Notes under the pieces: model-generated
The model's database searches: none
Told to the model about the DNA's origin: nothing
The model's input: only the letters and a program-made list of their open reading frames with translations
From: Ceriagrion tenellum
Taxonomy: Eukaryota; Arthropoda; Insecta; Odonata; Coenagrionidae
Direction of reading: 5' to 3'
NCBI GenBank assembly: GCA_963169105.1
Contig: OY720639.1
Coordinates: 51,937,848-52,001,847, forward strand
Length of the DNA: 64,000 bases
Part shown: positions 62,611 through 64,000 of the stretch, piece by piece
How positions within the stretch are numbered: the first letter of the stretch is position 1
Layout of the letters: each line of letters opens with the position of its first letter
Position numbers and translations under genes: made by a program

Positions 62611-63169
62611 ATGATTCTTAGTCGGACGGAGGGGAGGGAGGGAAGGAAGTCTCCATTATTAGCGGATCTCCATTATTAGTGGAAATATTTACGGACCATC
62701 TCGAACAAAAACTATTTAACTCAGATTTTAACCTTTTAACTAATGTTTTTTACTGGTACAGATACGTGGACGATATTTTATGCTGTTGGACAGGTATATA
62801 CCGGCAAGCCACTAAGCCGAGAGCACACGCATACGTGGGCTTTCGGAATGTTTTTCTTGGGAAATGGAGATCAGGAGGTCTAAAAAACTTAAATGTCCTT
62901 CTGACTCTGTCTCCATGCTAACAATAATATATGAGTATAATAAGTATTTAAAAAATCTAAAAACTTAGTGGCTTGCCTGTATGTATCCGTCCAACAGCAT
63001 TAAACATCGTCCACGTATCTGTACCAGTAAAAAACATTAGTCAAAAGGTTAAAATCCGAGTTACAAAGTTTTTTTTTCGAGATTGACCATAAATATTTCC
63101 GCTAATATTGAAGATCCACTGATAATGGAGACTTCCTTCCCTTCCCCCCTCCTTCCCACTAAGAATCAT
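62611..63169. repeat. 206-bp inverted duplication of the YVDD segment, 147-bp spacer
   Basis: Left arm 62611-62816 (from ATGATTCTTA to CCACTAAG) and right arm 62964-63169 are inverted copies. The right arm therefore carries an antisense second copy of the catalytic RYVDD segment, with a stop in it. Substitutions between arms suggest the palindrome is not recent. A small 19-bp duplication CTCCATTATTAG occurs in the left arm at about 62651 and 62670. Confidence 0.85.
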
Positions 63170-63479
63170 CACCACCGACCACGTCATCCTTCCGACTCCT
63201 GTCACTCAATGTCCTACAAAATGGCGGCGTTTAATCATTTGATCCATCGAGCCCTAAGTATTCCGCTTTTAAAACAAAACTTTGACAAGGAAGTGAACAT
63301 CATTAAACAAATTGCGGTAAACAATGGCTATGATACCTACGTAGTTGACAGCATCTTAAATAAGAAACGAAAAAAGATGGCCTCGTAAGGCGATGGCAAA
63401 TCCAAGGGCAAGAGGAAAGACAGCGGAAATGGGTGACGCTCCCCTTCTTCTACCACGTGGCGAATGCTTTTACCCGAAA

Positions 63480-63838
63480 AAATACAGTTAGTTTTTATAC
63501 GCCGTTGACCCTAGGCCACATTTTTAATAACGCCGAAGACTCACTGGACCCAATGACAAGTCCGGGGTTTACGAAATAAAGTGTGACTCATGTGAGGAAG
63601 TATACGTCGGTCAAACAGGAAGAAATTTTAGGTCTCATGTGAGTTAACACATAAAATGCCTGGCCAAAGGAGAAACTACATCCCATTTGGTAAAACATCT
63701 GATGGAAGAAACCCACCACACGGACTTCAGAGTGAACATTTTAAGGTTTCAAAACATAGGACGTTGCTTGAATGCCTATTAACAATGGGAAATCATGAAG
63801 AGGAGAGAAAAGAAGGTCAAATTGTTAAATTATATTGA
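63480..63838 (+). pseudogene. GIY-YIG endonuclease region of the Penelope-like element
   Basis: Expected role in an intact element: nicking of target DNA to prime reverse transcription. Visible here are GVYEIKC and VYVGQTGR, corresponding to the family's G(V/I)Y and YxGQT(G/N)R boxes. SHLVKHLMEETHH follows, the conserved xFAxHLxExxH region. Stop codons lie after the RSHVS and RCLNAY residues. The domain ends at about 63838, followed by a C-rich non-coding tail. Confidence 0.85.
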
Positions 63839-63840
63839 TT

Positions 63841-64000
63841 TTCAACACCACTCCCCCATCCTAAATCCTCTTACCTTTTTGACTAGAACCCAAACCGTGG
63901 AACCCCCCCCCCCCCCTGCCTCCTAACAATCACTCACCCAATTCACCCTCGCTACTCAACATTCCTTCCCCCACCCACTTGACGAGAGGCGTTGGGATGA
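63841..64000 (+). repeat. C-rich tail with a poly-C run
   Basis: C-rich sequence with a run of about 14 C near 63903-63916. It continues beyond the window. Confidence 0.6.

Larger units (their letters stand above)
62611..63840 (+). mobile_element. Penelope-like retroelement, decayed and rearranged
   Basis: The plus strand reads GSPLLVEIFTDHLEQKLF and then WYRYVDDILCCWTG (62664-62805), the GSPLSPxxAxxFMExFE and YVDD boxes of Penelope-like reverse transcriptases. After a palindromic rearrangement it resumes with AAFNHLIHRAL, FDKEVNIIKQIAVNNGYD (63220-63365), the connector. VSFYTPLTLGHIFNNAED (about 63488-63545) and a GIY-YIG-type endonuclease GVYEIKCDSCEEVYVGQTGR (63564-63625) follow. At least two in-frame stops (in the HVS-stop-HIK and NAY-stop-QW contexts) and a one-base shift in the G run before the GIY-YIG box make it inactive. 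Most of the reverse transcriptase is missing at both ends. Confidence 0.88.

Noticed and set aside
62679..62921. Treating the 80-codon frame as a host gene start
   Set aside because: It contains the Penelope YVDD box, and its putative start lies inside the conserved GSPL-to-YVDD region.
1..64000. CRISPR array, bacterial operon, integron or prophage
   Set aside because: No regularly spaced direct repeats with unique spacers and no dense coding; composition and TE content are eukaryotic.

Overview
This window looks like repeat-rich, non-coding DNA from an animal nuclear genome, most likely an arthropod. It is AT-rich. I found no intact protein-coding gene, no operon-like packing and no bacterial features. 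Everything recognisable is a transposable element (TE), an RNA-derived repeat, or a low-complexity or GC-richer island. The arthropod call is an inference from the mix of LINE, Penelope-like and tRNA-derived SINE remnants; I cannot name a species.

Layout. 1-28 kb: AT-rich DNA with scattered C+T/G+A-skewed GC-richer islands (about 1.1-1.7, 10.4-11.0, 12.65-13.2, 16.5-17.1, 20.75-21.15 and 24.25-24.8 kb). This part also holds a tRNA-Asp-like SINE head beside a heat-shock-element/TATA/AATAAA block (8.7-8.96 kb), a 5S-rRNA-derived sequence (25.53-25.65 kb) and several short tandem duplications. 28-47 kb: decayed LINE 3'-end fragments on the minus strand (about 29.0, 33.5-33.85 and 35.74-36.18 kb), more islands, and a second tRNA-like SINE head (39.53 kb). 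47.14-47.80 kb: a minus-strand jockey/CR1-type LINE 3' end with a short-repeat tail.

50.08-55.86 kb is the main feature, a three-level nest. A minus-strand LINE (LINE-A: endonuclease, linker, reverse transcriptase) is split inside its reverse-transcriptase QFGF motif by a 3.8 kb element bounded by nearly identical 0.82 kb inverted arms. That element in turn holds a second minus-strand LINE fragment (LINE-B), flanked by unidentified sequence. At the right edge (62.61-63.84 kb) lies a decayed plus-strand Penelope-like element with a YVDD reverse-transcriptase box and a GIY-YIG endonuclease region. Its catalytic segment is duplicated as a 206-bp palindromic arm pair, and a hammerhead-ribozyme-like motif lies just upstream on the opposite strand.

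All six LINE fragments point the same way (minus). Nothing here works as a gene set: the LINE and Penelope fragments all carry stops or frameshifts, or are truncated. The most interesting candidate for something undescribed is the long-inverted-repeat element at 50634-54413.
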